A stretch of DNA of 64,000 nucleotides from Yamagishiella unicocca (taxonomy: Eukaryota; Chlorophyta; Chlorophyceae; Chlamydomonadales; Volvocaceae), in contig BDSL01000006.1 in assembly GCA_003116995.1 (NCBI GenBank), forward strand, positions 868,001-932,000, given 5' to 3'. Within the stretch, counting starts at the first letter, position 1; each line of letters starts with the position of its first letter. The notes beneath the pieces were generated by a model. It saw only the letters and a list, made by a program, of their open reading frames with translations. It searched no databases and was not told the DNA's origin. Position numbers and translations under genes: made by a program. This document shows, piece after piece, positions 63,962 through 64,000 of the stretch.

Positions 63962-64000
63962 ACGCCGCCGCCAGCCGCAGCGGCAGCTGCTCCCACTCTG
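63962..64000 (-). CDS. Edge exon of a - strand gene entering from the right
   Basis: Reads EWEQLPLRLAAAW up to a GTGTGAG donor at the window edge. The following intron carries a fragment of the intronic dispersed repeat (CCCACGGGTCT, 63940-63950), which fits with this being a gene. The product is unknown. Confidence 0.25.

Overview
The window looks like nuclear DNA of a green alga of the Chlamydomonas/Volvox lineage. The left 50 kb is GC-rich. Genes are cut into many exons by introns of mostly 100-500 bp, with GTGAGT/GTGCGT/GTGGGT donors and GCAG acceptors. Proteins carry long Ala/Gly/Pro/Gln runs, (TG)n tracts occur, and one large gene belongs to a plant/algal family (DUF627-DUF629-USP). The species cannot be named from the sequence alone.

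Left part (1-19.7 kb): the 3' portion of an unidentified + strand gene (to 3132) converges on a complete 22-exon ISWI-type SNF2 chromatin remodeller on the - strand (5274-15061). A 345-bp divergent intergenic stretch separates ISWI from a 9-exon + strand gene for KRR1, a KH-type small-subunit processome factor (15407-19668). I followed both reading frames across all proposed splice junctions and they stay open to the stop codon (1107 and 434 residues).

Middle repeat island (19.7-29.3 kb): a duplicated G/C-rich repeat block, a 17-unit 15-bp minisatellite, a direct duplication, and a decayed Helitron-like element. Part of that element is folded into an almost perfect 294-bp inverted repeat. Two tRNA genes follow: tRNA-Gln(CUG) with a 13-nt intron, and tRNA-Leu(AAG). 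A member of a dispersed repeat family sits about 20 bp downstream of the tRNA-Gln gene.

Centre-right (29341-50692): a single 31-exon - strand gene covers 21 kb and encodes a predicted 2639-residue protein. It has an N-terminal DUF627-like region, a long middle, a Lys/Glu coiled coil, a disordered segment of about 730 residues, and a C-terminal ubiquitin-specific-protease fold that keeps recognisable Cys, His and Asp boxes.

Right part (50.7-64 kb): less GC-rich and rich in repeats. It holds two paralogous secreted cupin/germin-like genes on the - strand (about 54.5-55.8 kb and 60.1-61.5 kb), the first with a frameshift in its last exon. Between them lie a 5'-truncated LINE tail and copies of the dispersed repeat; an inverted repeat lies at 52.0-52.6 kb. 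Exon-like - strand sequence at the far right suggests another gene running in from beyond the window.

The least explained signals are a short dispersed repeat that recurs inside the introns of all four large genes in both orientations, the Helitron-derived hairpin, and the repeat family whose ends carry a shared terminal module and short ACA/ACT runs.
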